From the NCBI GenBank assembly GCA_029216955.1, contig JANAVB010031417.1, positions 18,322,219 to 18,386,218 on the forward strand: 64,000 nucleotides of DNA, in the 5' to 3' direction. The translations under genes were made by a program, and so were the position numbers. This document shows positions 24,305-37,592 of this stretch, one piece after another; positions within the stretch are counted from its first letter, which is position 1, and each line of letters starts with the position of its first letter. The notes below the pieces were generated by a model that was not told the origin of the DNA, made no database searches, and worked only from the letters and a program-made list of their open reading frames with translations. The DNA is from Iris pallida. Lineage: Eukaryota; Streptophyta; Magnoliopsida; Asparagales; Iridaceae.

Positions 24305-26085
24305 ATACATATACTCTTCCATGTAAATAAACTTTATTTCTTCATGTACAAATATACATATATATATACTCTTAGCCTCATTATGTATATATATGTAGAA
24401 ATATATATACTCTTCCATGTATACAAATGTATATATACAGGTATATACTTACTTTTCCATGCATGTATGCAATATCCTTATATATATTTTTCTTTCACAT
24501 GCATATACTTTTATATATATGCTCTATGCACGTTTTATATATACAACTTGTATACATAAATTCCTACTTGTATATGCACGTTTTATATATACAACTTGTA
24601 TGTATATTTTCTTACATGTAAAATTATTAGATATAATTTCTTTATAAATATTCTTGTATATATTCATGTATGTATATATGTCCTCGTGTGTATATACTTA
24701 TGTATATATTCTTTTTATATGTAAAACTTGTGTGTTCCCTTGCAAATAGGTAACTTAGTATACATATATATTTTTCATGTACGTATACATATATGTACGT
24801 ACGTATATACGTATACTCAACTTTGTGTGTGAATGAAAATATAAATCATGAATGTTTGTTTAACTTATCGTAAATCGTGGTTGTTGTATTTGTAGGTACC
24901 CCAGACGATACGATCTTGATTACGGAGCCCGGATCTTCGCTTGCGTCTCCTGGAGTTTCAGGCAAGTATACCTTGCCTTGTATTACTGGTTTATTCATTC
25001 ATACTCATATTGTGCACTTGGTAGAGTGGACGTAGTTGTGTGTCCGAGTGATACCTCGGATACAGTCGATGACGGCAATGACATCGAGCTTCATGTACTT
25101 GACTTAGGCTTATGTGACCTTCCTTAAGTTGTGGAATCATAGTCATGATTCCCATGACCCTGACACGTGTTACGACACGGCACTGAGTGAGTTCATACCA
25201 TGGCACGGGCTTGCGCATTCGACTGATCATCGATGCAAGGGTTCGTGTCCTGGTACATAGAATGGTTAGGTTGTGTCTAGTTATTGGGACCTTACATTTA
25301 GAGTCGAAATGTTCAAGTGGTGGATACGACTTGTACATTTTCGAGGGGCTGGGGAAGACAATTAATAGACGTATGGGACAGTCAAAATATCTGAGAAAGG
25401 GCCAAGTCGCTCAGTGTTGCCCGGATGAGTGGGACCTCGGCTCGTGATCCGACGTTGGTCCGTGCTTCGACGCCAAAGCCTTATTACCTACCCATACGTA
25501 CTAGGGTTGTCTTCAAAGTGCATTCACTTAGCTGGTTAGTTCACCCTTTACAGTTATTCAGTATTACTTTATGGCATATTTACTCTGTATCTTGCTATGT
25601 CCCCTGAGGACCTGGATGCTTTCCAGATTTAGACGATCACTTGCAGTTGACTGGGTGCGAACCGGGACTTGAGACAGGACTTGCTGCAGTAGACGACGAG
25701 GTGCTTCCTGAGGAGTTTCCTTGACTCAGGGTATGGTGTTGTTTAGGTTATGAGCATCATTATCTAGTTAGTCGATGCTCATGACTAGTTATCTTTCTAC
25801 TTTCAGTATTTTCATTCAGTGTTGTACCCCGTGGGCTTGTACCCACCAGACAATTCAGTTGTATTTATTTCAGACTCTATGTTATTTCCAGTTTTATATA
25901 TTTCAGCATTACTTTCTTTGTTCCTGTTGATGAGATCTAGATGATACCACTTGCCTGTGTAGTATAGTTATTTTTACAGCGTAGTACGTCTAAGTGAGTC
26001 CATTAAATTGGGCAGCTCACTCTAGGCCGTATCAGCTGGCCAGGTTATGTCCTAATCCCATATGTTTTGGGAGCGGGGCGTGACA
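24305..26085 (+). repeat. 3' LTR of element A, right piece
   Basis: Continues the second LTR of element A from a point matching ~10529 of the first LTR (ATACATATACTCTTCCATG) to the terminal TGACA at 26085. A ~60-bp indel near 24530 is the main difference from 10740-10860. The first five bases after element B, ATACA, would be the target site of B; the left copy has been lost. Confidence 0.92.
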
Positions 26086-28342
26086 GAAAGACCGCTCCAA
26101 GGGCAAAATAAAGATTTGCAATATGGTGTCTTTTGACCCCATAGTTGATGAAGAAATCCTGCTGGACACCAGATCAGGGAAAGCCTATCTAAAGGATTAT
26201 CCCGAAGTTCAGGAGAATCCTGCTTCTTCTTCTTCTGAGCCCGTTCCAGTGCAACCTGCTTCTACTGAAGATATTCCTTCTGCATCCTCACCGGTTGTAG
26301 TATCCATTCCTCCCAAGCCGATGGTAGCTGACAAAGGCAAGCAACAAGTCCGTTTCGACAAGCCTTTGAAAAAGTCATCTCCCTCAGGACTCGAAAAGCC
26401 TTACAACTTTGATATCCTGGCTCAATTAGCCAATACACCGGCCCGGTTGTCAATTTTCGAGCTCTTGTGTCTCTCCAAAGAGACTCGGGTAACTCTGAGT
26501 GAGGCTCTCATGCAGGCAGAAACTTGTCTAGCCCTTCTGAAGAAGCCAAAAGCAGAGCCAGTCTCTTGCCTTCATTGTCATAGTGTGTTGGAGTTAATTC
26601 CAAACATAACTTTCACACAGGATGACATGCTGATGGAAGATAACAGGCACGACCGTCCTCTCTACTATACAGGATATGTCGACTCGATACAAGTTGATCG
26701 TATTCTGATAGACCCAGGGTCTGCTCTCAGCATCATGCCGAAGACAATATTAGATGCACTGAAGATCCCAGTACATAGTCTTTCCAGTACAATCACCACC
26801 ATTCTCGGGTTCAACCAAAGAAGGAGTGAGCCTCTGGGTAAGATTCGCCTAAAACTCCAAATAGGCAATCTTCGCACAAAGGTGACCTTCTACATCATTG
26901 ACAACCATGGGTATTCTTACAATGCTTTATTGGGAAGACCATTTCTACATGAGCATAACATTGTTCCTTCGACTCTCTATCAATGTTTCAAATATGTTGA
27001 TGACAATGGAGAGGTACAAAAGGAAGTTGCTGATCTCTATCCTTTCAAAGGCATCGAAGCATACTGCAACGATGCTCGTATGTACAAGAATAAATTCATG
27101 AAGGTAGTGTTGTCTCTGGATACTGAAGAAGAGCAAGAAGCAGTGCCTAATGACACCCTCATCATTCCTGTTAAAGGGCGTGTCTCTCGTCCTCAGTCTT
27201 CCAAACCACTGGCTATTCACTTGCCAGTCCAGAAGCAACCAACTGATGATGATCAAAGGGAGCTCACCTCTTCTGAGCCACTTGTTATCGACTTACGTCG
27301 TAACAAGGAAAAAAGGCAGCTCACTTCTTCTGAGCCACTTGTTATCGATTTAACTCATAACAAGGACAAAAGGGAGCTCATCTCCTCTGAGCCGCTTGTT
27401 ATCGACCTCCATCGTAACAAAGCCAATCCTCCTCCACGTTCTTCTTCTCCCCCTCTTGTAATCAATCTGACCAAGTCTGCTAAGGCTAAAGGTCCTGCTG
27501 TAAATACAGATGTACAAATTAATGAAAAAGCATCTACTTTCCAGTATACTGATGTCATTTATCATGCTAAATGCTATTGGGATATGTTAGATAGCTATCA
27601 GTCATTTACAATGGGAGTTGTGCAGTCTCTTCAAACAGAAGTCTCACTTGAACATCCAAAAGATTCATATCGTATTGTTCCCGCTCGTAAGAAAGGCGAG
27701 AGTCCAATACTTTTTAGTAATGGACCGGAACAACAATTCAGCTATACGGATGATAGCAAAAGTAACGACACGGGACATCTTCAACTCCGTCGTTATAGCC
27801 AACAATCAAAAGATATCATCCGAAAGATGGGTTATGACTTCAAGAATGGCCTCAATTACGGTAAAGGTAGAAGAACTCCTATCCGTACAACTGTTCCGGA
27901 AGGAAAGTCAGAAATGTATTACAGCAAGACCAAAAGAGGTCTCGGATATGCTTCTCCTCCAGTATTATCCCCAGCAGTCTCCGAATCTGATAGTGTGGAG
28001 CGCTCTAACTCTTCCGATTCCAGATCATGGAATTCTGATACCAGCATCGGTCAAGTTCATCGATTGACTGTATCTTCTAACATGGTCTCCGTCGAACTTC
28101 CAGAAGGATATGATGAGGATGTTGAAGAAAGTCCTGAAATAGATCCTTGGGCTCAACGAATGGATACCCAATGGGAACTCCGATTCGAACAAAGGGAACC
28201 TCCCACTGAAGATCAATTAGTTCAAATTGATGTAGGGGAGAGCGGGTCACCTCGTCCAATATTCATCAGCAAGAACCTTCCCGACGCAGATAAGCAAGAA
28301 TTAATTCTTCTTATTCGAGAATATATTGACGTCTTTGCCTGA
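26086..28342 (+). pseudogene. Protease region of element 2 with G-patch-like module
   Basis: Resumes after the GAAAG duplication and is open from 26123 (739 codons). It matches 47400-49540 of element 3. After a linker (KGKQQVRFDKPLKKSSP) comes a retropepsin-like domain with LIDPGSALSIMP near 26703, and GRPFLHEHN downstream; the active-site triplet is D-P-G in both Tat elements here. Then come three SSEPLVIDL repeats (27270-27420). Near 27820-27960 lies a Gly-rich segment, KMGYDFKNGLNYGKGRRTP...RGLGY, resembling a G-patch. The frame ends in TGA at 28340-28342, where element 3 has TGG in VFAWSYEDMPG, just before RT. Confidence 0.82.
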
Positions 28343-29525
28343 AGTTATGAAGACATGCCAGGTCTATATCCCAAAGTTGCTACTCACAAATTGAACATTC
28401 TGCCGAATGCAAAACCGGTTTAAACAGCAACAACGGCGCTTCAAGCCAAAAATGATGGACGCAATCGACGATGAAGTCAAGAAGCTCATCGCTTGTGGCT
28501 TTATTCGAGAAGAACAATATCCTGATTGGGTAGCCAATGTCGTCCCAGTTCTAAAGAAAACCGGCAAACTTCGAGTCTGCATCGACTTTCGGGATCTTAA
28601 TGAAGCATGTCCAAAAGATGAATTTCCTCTCCCCATCACGGACGTCATGATTGACAACACCTGTGGGTTCGAGCGAATATCATTTATGGACGGATTCTTC
28701 GGATACAATCAGATTCGAATAAATCCTGAAGATAAAAAACATACTTCTTTTCGCACTCCTCGCGGAGTCTACTGCTATACTGTAATGCCATTTGGTCTCA
28801 AGAATGCTGGTGCAACTTATCAACGAGCTATGAGTACCATCTTTCGAGATCATCTGCGCAAGACTGTCGAATGCTACGTCGACGATATTGCTGTCAAAAG
28901 TCGTATGAAAGAAGACCACATCCAAGACTTGAGAACCATCTTCAACCTCATGCGCCAACATCAACTCAAAATGAATCCCACCAAGTCATTCTTGGGTGTC
29001 TCTAGTGGCAAATTTCTCGGCTTCGTCATTATCTCTAAGGGTATACACGTGGATCCTGAGAAGATCAAAGCCATTCAAGAGATGCGTCCTCCACGCAACC
29101 TAAAAGAGCTACGAGGATTCCAAGGTCGACTTGCGTACATCAGGAGATTCATTTCAAACCTGTCTGGACGCTGCAGACCATTTACTCAACTAATGAAGAA
29201 AGGTGTATCTTTCATTTGGACCGAAGAATGTCAACGAGCGTTTGACGACATAAAGCGATATCTTATGAACCCACTAGTCTTGGTGCCACCAATCTCTGGC
29301 ATACCATTCTTAATGTATGTCCGTGCCATGGACCATTTATTGGGTGCTTTACTTGCCCAAAAGAACAAAGAAGGCCATAAACAAGCTATCTACTACCTCA
29401 GTCGTACTATGATTGGTGCTGAACACCGTTATAGTCCGGTCGAAAAAGAATGCCTAGCTCTCATGTTTGCTGTTCAAAAGACAAGGCATTACATTATTGG
29501 TCAAACTATTCATGTCATATCCTGA
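28343..29525 (+). pseudogene. Reverse transcriptase and RNase H of element 2
   Basis: A one-base insertion near 28421 shifts frame; RT is open from 28407 (372 codons). Visible motifs: CIDFRDLNEACPKDEFPLP, FMDGFFGYNQI (first catalytic Asp), VMPFGLKNAGATYQRAM, and the catalytic box YVDD near 28875-28886. The connection/RNase H part follows (AIYYLSRTMIGAEHRYSPVEKECLALMFAVQKTRHY). The frame ends at TGA 29523-29525, where element 3 has AGA/Arg. The enzyme would copy genomic RNA to DNA in the cytoplasmic particle. The catalytic residues are kept, so loss of function comes from the stops and frameshift. Confidence 0.9.
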
Positions 29526-31532
29526 GTTAATCCTCTTCGGGTACTAATGAAGAAGCCTAGTACACTCAATTCTCGGCTGGCTACATGGGCCATTCTGCTA
29601 GCCCAATATGACATGGTATATGTTCCTCAAAAGTCTGTCAAAGGTCAAGCACTGGCGGATTTCTTAGCAGCTCATCCTGTTCCAGAGACATCCAAACTCT
29701 ATGATGAAATTCCAGATGAGACTTTGGAATCTAATACAATCTCCGAAGAATTTCCTACTTGGCGCCTATTCTTTGACGGTGCATCCAGGATTGGATCCAA
29801 TGGTGCCATTGTCGCAGGAGTTGGGGTTGTTCTCGTTTCTCCAGACGGGTCAACTATCCAAAGAGCATACTCTTTAGATGAGCCTTGTTCCAACAATGTG
29901 TCAGAGTACAATACTCTACTCATTGGCCTTCAGCTAGCTAAACAACTAGACGTCAAATATATTGAAGTCTATGGTGACTCCAAGCTGGTTGTTAACCAAG
30001 TTAGAGAAACTTATGAAGTTCGCCATCAAGATCTAATGCCTTACTATGAAGCGGCAATCAACATGGCTACATCATTCAAAGCCTTCTTCATCGAATATGT
30101 TCGCCGAGCTTGCAATACTGAGGTAGATGCTTTGGCTAATCTTGCAGCAGTCCTAGCCATCCCTATCAAAAGACAGCAGGTGGTGGTCATCTCTAATCGG
30201 GAATTGTTTTGTGTCGAAAACAATCGTAATATTGAGTTCAGTAACTTTACTGAAGTCAATGTTATCAATGAAGATTGGAGAATTCTTTTTATCGACTTCG
30301 TGGTCCATGACATACTCCCTGAAGATCACAAGGAGGCTACGAGTATTCGTCGGCGATCTCTACGATTTTATTATAATCAGACTACCAAGACTCTTTATCG
30401 GCGAACTTATGACGGCTTACTCTTGCGCTGTCTTGCTGGTGATGAAGCGAAACAAGTATTACGTGAGGCTCATGACGGCGTCTGCGAAGCACATCAACCC
30501 GGTCCTAAGCTACAGGATCACATTCGACGTATGGGTTATTACTGGCCCTCTATGGTTTTTGATGCCATCGAATATGCAAGAAAATGGCGTGCCTGTCAAA
30601 TTAATGCAGATTTTATTCATCAACCGTCAGAATTCCTTCATCCGACTGCTACTTCATGGCCTTTTGAAGCTTGGGGCATGGATATCATAGGTCTCATCAA
30701 TCCTCCTTCTTCTAGAGGACATCGGTTCATATTAGCAATAACCGACTACTTCTCCAAATGGGCTGAAGCTATACCTTTGACTGAAGTCAAGACCAGTAGC
30801 ATCATCAACTTCGTCAAACACCATGTTATCTATAGATTTGGTGTACCTCGAAGGATCATCCATGACAACGAACCTCAATTCATCAGCCAAAAGTTCACAA
30901 GGTTCTGTGACGATCACATGATTGACAATGTCGCTTCGACAGCCTACAATCCTGCTGCTAATGGCTTAGCTGAAGCTTTTAACAAGACTATCATCAAGCT
31001 CCTTAAGAAGTTTGTATCCACTAACAAACAAAACTGGAGAGAGAAGCTTGGAGAATGTCTTTGGGTCTACCGTACTACGGTCCGCAATCCCACAGGTTAT
31101 ACACCCTCCTCTTTGGTGTACGACTGTGAAGCAGTTCTACCTCTTGAACTCCAAATTCCGTCTTTGAGGATTGCTATCGCCAACGAACTCATGACAGAGA
31201 ACAATGACCTTCTCCGACTTCAAGAATTAGAAGCGCTCGATGAGAAGCGGCTATTGGCTCAACAGCATATTGAGTTATACCAAGCCCGCATCTCAAAGAC
31301 TTTTAACCACAAAGTTAAAGTCAGAGTCTTTCAGAAAGGAGAGCTTGTTCTAACTGTCAGGCGTCCTATGACTATGACTCACTCGAACAAAGACAAATTT
31401 GATGCAAAGTGGGAAGGACCATATATCGTGAGCAAAGTCTTCTCAAATGGAGCCTATAAACTCACAGAGCTAGACGGTCGAGTTGCAATGATGCCTATCA
31501 ATGGCAAATTCCTCAAGAAATACTATGTATAA
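29526..31532 (+). pseudogene. Second (archaeal-type) RNase H and integrase of element 2
   Basis: Open from 29547 (661 codons), stop TAA at 31530-31532. Residues ~70-205 form a second RNase H with WRLFFDGASRIGSNGA, NNVSEYNTLL, YGDSKLVVNQV and EVDALANLAA, the acquired domain known for the Tat lineage. Then comes integrase: H-H part (EAHDGVCEAHQPGPKL), then KWRACQ where a C-X2-C would be expected, so the first zinc Cys seems replaced by Trp. Catalytic Asp in WGMDIIGLINPP, second Asp in IIHDNEPQF (usual Gly is Glu here), Glu in GLAEAFNKTI. The C-terminal GPYIVSKVFSNGAY part ends MMPINGKFLKKYYV, the same as element 3. Confidence 0.9.
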
Positions 31533-31616
31533 ATGTAACAGACATTGCATATAATTATCAGACAAGTTTATAAATAAAATTCAGTTTTATTTCATCTTGA
31601 ATGATAGTACATAATA

Positions 31617-31940
31617 TCAAGGAAGGTCACTATCATCCTTTTTAAAATCGGGATGTGGGCCACTACCGTCCTTATCAAAGACATGATCAGCAAAAGAATC
31701 ACGAACATTCTTGCTCGAACCCACCAGGAACTTGTAAACAGCTATCCTCATGGCTTCTTCTCCTTCAGTCTTCCCTGGTTCAAGAAAGAAGTCCAAGATG
31801 TCCTTTGGCGGCTTGGGTGCAGACGAACCTTCGCCCGCTGTTATCTGCTTTGGCTTGGTCGGATCGACTGGATGTTCCTCAGTACCCGCTTCCACCTTCG
31901 AGGCGATCTCAGCCTTCTTGGATGTATCTCCAGACGACAT
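31617..31940 (-). CDS. Antisense ORF of element 2, acidic 107-aa protein
   Basis: Minus-strand ORF, ATG at 31940, stop at 31617. The product begins MSSGDTSKKAEIASK, is P/E/K-rich, and carries a more ordered-looking stretch DILDFFLEPGKTEGEEAMRI and a D/H-rich tail. I recognise no family. A good TATA box lies 48-55 bp upstream of its ATG, and an array of 29-bp repeats lies just beyond. It sits 85 bp after the integrase stop, antisense to it, where Tat elements are known to keep extra ORFs. Intact frame plus own promoter favour a real gene, but element 3 lacks a clear copy, so it may be recent or chance. Confidence 0.55.
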   Translation of the reverse strand: MSSGDTSKKAEIASKVEAGTEEHPVDPTKPKQITAGEGSSAPKPPKDILDFFLEPGKTEGEEAMRIAVYKFLVGSSKNVRDSFADHVFDKDGSGPHPDFKKDDSDLP

Positions 31941-31987
31941 CTTTATGTTAAAAAGTGAAAGTGATCATTCCATCTGATTTTCTGCTC

Positions 31988-31995
31988 TATTTATA
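31988..31995 (-). promoter_or_regulatory. TATA box for the antisense ORF (TATAAATA)
   Basis: On the minus strand the sequence reads GTCTATAAATAGAGC. It is almost the same as the TATA box of the element's own LTR (TCTATAAATAGAG at 33991-34003), which suggests the antisense unit borrowed or shares LTR-type promoter sequence. Confidence 0.6.
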
Positions 31996-32020
31996 GACAG
32001 AGATAATGAAGCGACATATT

Positions 32021-32310
32021 CACTTGACGGTTCGCCCGTTCATTATATTCACTTGACGGTTCGCCCGTTCATCACATTCATCCGACGGTTCGCCCATTCA
32101 TCACATTCATTTGACGGTTCGCCCGTTCATCACATTCATCTGACGGTTTGCCCGTTCATTATATTCATTCGACGGTTCACCCGTTCATCCATCCATCTGA
32201 CAGTTCACCCGTTCATTGCATCCATCAAACGGTTCACCCATTCATTTAATTCGTTTGACGGCTCATCCGTTCATCCCGACGATTCATTTCGTTCATTTAT
32301 TTCGTTCATA
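32021..32310. repeat. Tandem 29-bp array upstream of the antisense promoter
   Basis: Nine or ten units with core GACGGTTCGCCCGTTCAT followed by CACATTCAT-type spacer. The copies nearest the ORF are most alike; they decay with distance (GACAGTTCACCCGTTCAT, AACGGTTCACCCATTCAT and so on). The core has internal dyad character (ACGGTTCGCCCGT). The place, 25-315 bp beyond the TATA box, is that of an enhancer for the antisense gene. Confidence 0.85.
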
Positions 32311-32607
32311 TCAGCAACTTGTCATCTTTTGATTAAGTTATCTATTGAAATAATGATATTCGATAAATTATATTTGTCACGTCCATATTACCTCTGAGCA
32401 GATATAATTGAATATGATTATTTTCCAAAATCAAGAAATATATCATGTCCTGCACCTCTGAATATATTTTCTATCGCTATTATTTATATCTGAATAAGAT
32501 ATGCAACAAATAATAGAGCCACCAAGAAAATGTCTTTTATTGATCAAAGATTGAAAGACATTACAACATTACATATCACAAAAAGACTGAAGATACAAAA
32601 GTCTTTC
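32311..32607. other. No gene seen (between antisense units)
   Basis: AT-rich stretch, probably the 3' flank of the antisense coiled-coil gene. No ORF of substance, no repeat and no hairpin noted. Confidence 0.5.
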
Positions 32608-33189
32608 TCATTCTGCCGGTGGAGTCATTAAGCTGGTCATCTGCTGCTTCAAAGATTGCAGCCGCTCCTCACGAGATTCCATCACCCGCTTCCTAGCTTC
32701 TTCCATCCCAGATATGTCGTCAAAAGATGGCATAGTCACTATTCTGCGAGAGATTTCTTCTTGATGAGTTGCGACATACTCATCTCTCTCCAGAGTCAGA
32801 GCATTCAGCTGTTGAACTGCAGTCTGGTATTGTGCGGCCTCGTCCTCTACAGCAAGCTGGACAAGTCTCAGCTCTTCCTGAAGACGGGCAGATTTGGATT
32901 GCAACTCAGCAACTTTTCTCTCTTTTTCGTCAGCAACAGACGCTACTGTTTCCACTTTAGAATTATATTCAGCAGACTTGGTAGAGAAAGTGTCTAAAAG
33001 AACTTGCAGGTCAACCTTTACAACTGCAGCTTCTTGTGACATCTTTTCAAATTCAGCTTGTACCAAGAGCTCCATCTCTCCCCTATTCAGCTCTTTGTAA
33101 ATTTTAACCGATGCCTCCAGTTCATTTAGTACGTGTTCAAGAAAAACAGCCTGAGCTTCGTCGCCTTGATGACAGATGGCATCGATCAA
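32608..33189 (-). pseudogene. Antisense coiled-coil ORF of element 2 (remnant of the accessory gene)
   Basis: A 193-codon minus-strand frame, mostly E/Q/K/L-rich heptads (LQSKSARLQEELRLVQLAVEDEA), ending MTSLMTPPAE. It matches the C-terminal part of the big antisense gene of element 3: AVFLEHVLNELEASVKIYKEL against the region at ~54040-54110 there, and the end ...IITPPK. Thus it is the 3' end of the same accessory gene; the mobile-domain exon is missing here, with only ~220 bp left before the polypurine tract. The ATG at 33189 is probably not the original start. Called a pseudogene because it is truncated, though the coiled coil itself is open. Confidence 0.7.
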
Positions 33190-33396
33190 ATAGGAGGTTG
33201 GACCTCAGACAGTGGAGAAACTAGTATCTTCTTTTTCTATCACCCTATCTACTAAGGGTTTCAAAGAATTAAAGAAAAGGTTGCTGAAGGAGCTGACTCC
33301 TCCGATTGTGCAGACAGGTCATCATATGCGCAACTTGATTTTCAAATCAAAATTCAAAGTATTTCGAAGCTTTGACTATTTTCAAACTTCGAAAAC

Positions 33397-33410
33397 TTTG
33401 AAGGGGGTCT
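33397..33410 (+). other. Polypurine tract of element 2
   Basis: TTTGAAGGGGGTCT directly before TGTAGGTCC, the LTR start. This is the plus-strand primer site and fixes the 3' LTR boundary at 33411. Confidence 0.8.
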
Positions 33411-34271
33411 TGTAGGTCCTAAAAAATCAAGTTGCACCCATCAACAAAGTCATAAAAATCAAAAAATGCATCCTTCAATTAAATTGCGCAGAAGACAGAT
33501 TACGCACATTCTCGATTGCGCAGGCTGAACTGCGCATTCATCCAAGTGTACAAGCTGACGTGGCCTCGTCATTATTATCTGACAGAGAATCAGATCTTCT
33601 GACAGCTGACAGCACGGAGAACGAGGAAACTGTTCGTTTATCGTACAGCACAGCGCTCGAGGACAGCTGTACATGCAGCGCAATCTGCCTACAGCGCAAT
33701 CCAGCCCAGCGCGGTCCATCCTAGCGCAATCCGAAGCTAGCACAATTCAGGTGGCATACTCCATCAATACAACCGACAAAGTACACGTGGCCTTCATGCC
33801 ATCAATGACTTGTTACGTGGTAACCGTCTGTACACGATCATGCGTATTTCAATCAAATAATGCCATGTGTCCAATACAGTTGGCCCACGAACAAGTAACT
33901 GCTTGCGCAGTTCATTGCCTGTGCAATCCAAAGTGTGCGCAATCCAACCTGCGCAAGTCAGAATAACTAAAAGTTAGTTATTTCTAGAACTCTATAAATA
34001 GAGTTTCAAGCCTTCATTATCAGAGACATACAGAGATCAGAATCATCATCAGAGAGTTCAGGAGTTCCTGCCCAAGTGCCCAAGTGCTGCTGTATTCTTC
34101 AGAGGCTATCGCCTTCAACTTCTGAGGCTATCGTCTTCAAAGTTCACATCGTCCAAGGGATAAAGCGATCGTCATCTAGATTGGATTCCTCTAGTTGTAC
34201 TTTTCCAGAATTCTTGTAATCTTCTTTACAAAGTTTGTTGAAATAAAGATCAACTTTTGTTTTTGCAAACA
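33411..34271 (+). repeat. 3' LTR of element 2 (861 bp)
   Basis: Starts TGTAGGTCC, ends TTTTTGCAAACA. It is homologous to the 5' LTR of element 3, best in the last 300 bp (ATCGTCCAAGGGATAAAG, TAGATT.GATTCCT). It holds six exact TGCGCA and several AGCGCAATCC motifs that recur in the gag of this element. TATA box at 33993-34000. The flank CTCAC (34272-34276) should be one copy of its target site. Confidence 0.85.
33988..34005. promoter_or_regulatory. Palindromic TATA box of LTR 2
   Basis: AACTCTATAAATAGAGTT is a perfect inverted repeat (8-bp arms around AA) that contains TATAAATA on the plus strand and an AT-rich TATTTATA on the other. It is the LTR promoter and by symmetry could also fire toward the antisense genes lying to its left. 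Confidence 0.6.
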
Positions 34272-37496
<3,225 letters not shown>

Positions 37497-37510
37497 AATC
37501 TACCCTCCTT
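37497..37510 (-). other. Polypurine tract of element 4
   Basis: Minus strand AAGGAGGGTAGATT immediately before TGTCACCCC. The box CGAGGATGAAAT lies just upstream, as in elements A and B. Confidence 0.8.
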
Positions 37511-37592
37511 AAAAGAATTTCATCCTCGAAATTGAATGAGAACTAACACAGCAACATGAATTGAACAAGAAAGGAAAAGAAAGAATTTTACC

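Larger units (their letters stand above)
8608..26085 (+). mobile_element. Element A: gag-only non-autonomous LTR retrotransposon, with element B nested
   Basis: LTR (8608-12333), internal 1114 bp (12334-13447), and a second LTR split in two (13448-14901 and 24305-26085) by element B. TG...CA ends and a perfect 5-bp duplication GAAAG flank the unit. The internal part carries only a shortened gag and no protease, RT, RNase H or integrase; this matches the known TR-GAG type of non-autonomous element, which needs the enzymes of a full relative. Both LTRs read almost the same by eye, so the insertion is fairly young compared with element 2. Confidence 0.9.
5229..34271 (+). mobile_element. Element 2: Tat-like Ty3/gypsy retrotransposon, split by element A
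   Basis: Plus-strand element in two pieces, 5229-8607 and 26086-34271. Order: long gag, protease, RT, RNase H, second archaeal-type RNase H, integrase, antisense ORFs, polypurine tract, 3' LTR. The second RNase H and antisense ORFs between integrase and LTR are known traits of the plant Tat lineage (Ogre, Retand, Grande and relatives). Its 5' LTR and primer site are not visible because element 1 occupies that side. It is closely related to element 3 at 43-61 kb throughout gag-pol. Many nonsense and frameshift lesions show it is inactive. Confidence 0.85.

Noticed and set aside
32021..32310. CRISPR-like regular 29-bp repeats
   Set aside because: Units are contiguous, without unique spacers, and lie in a plant retrotransposon.
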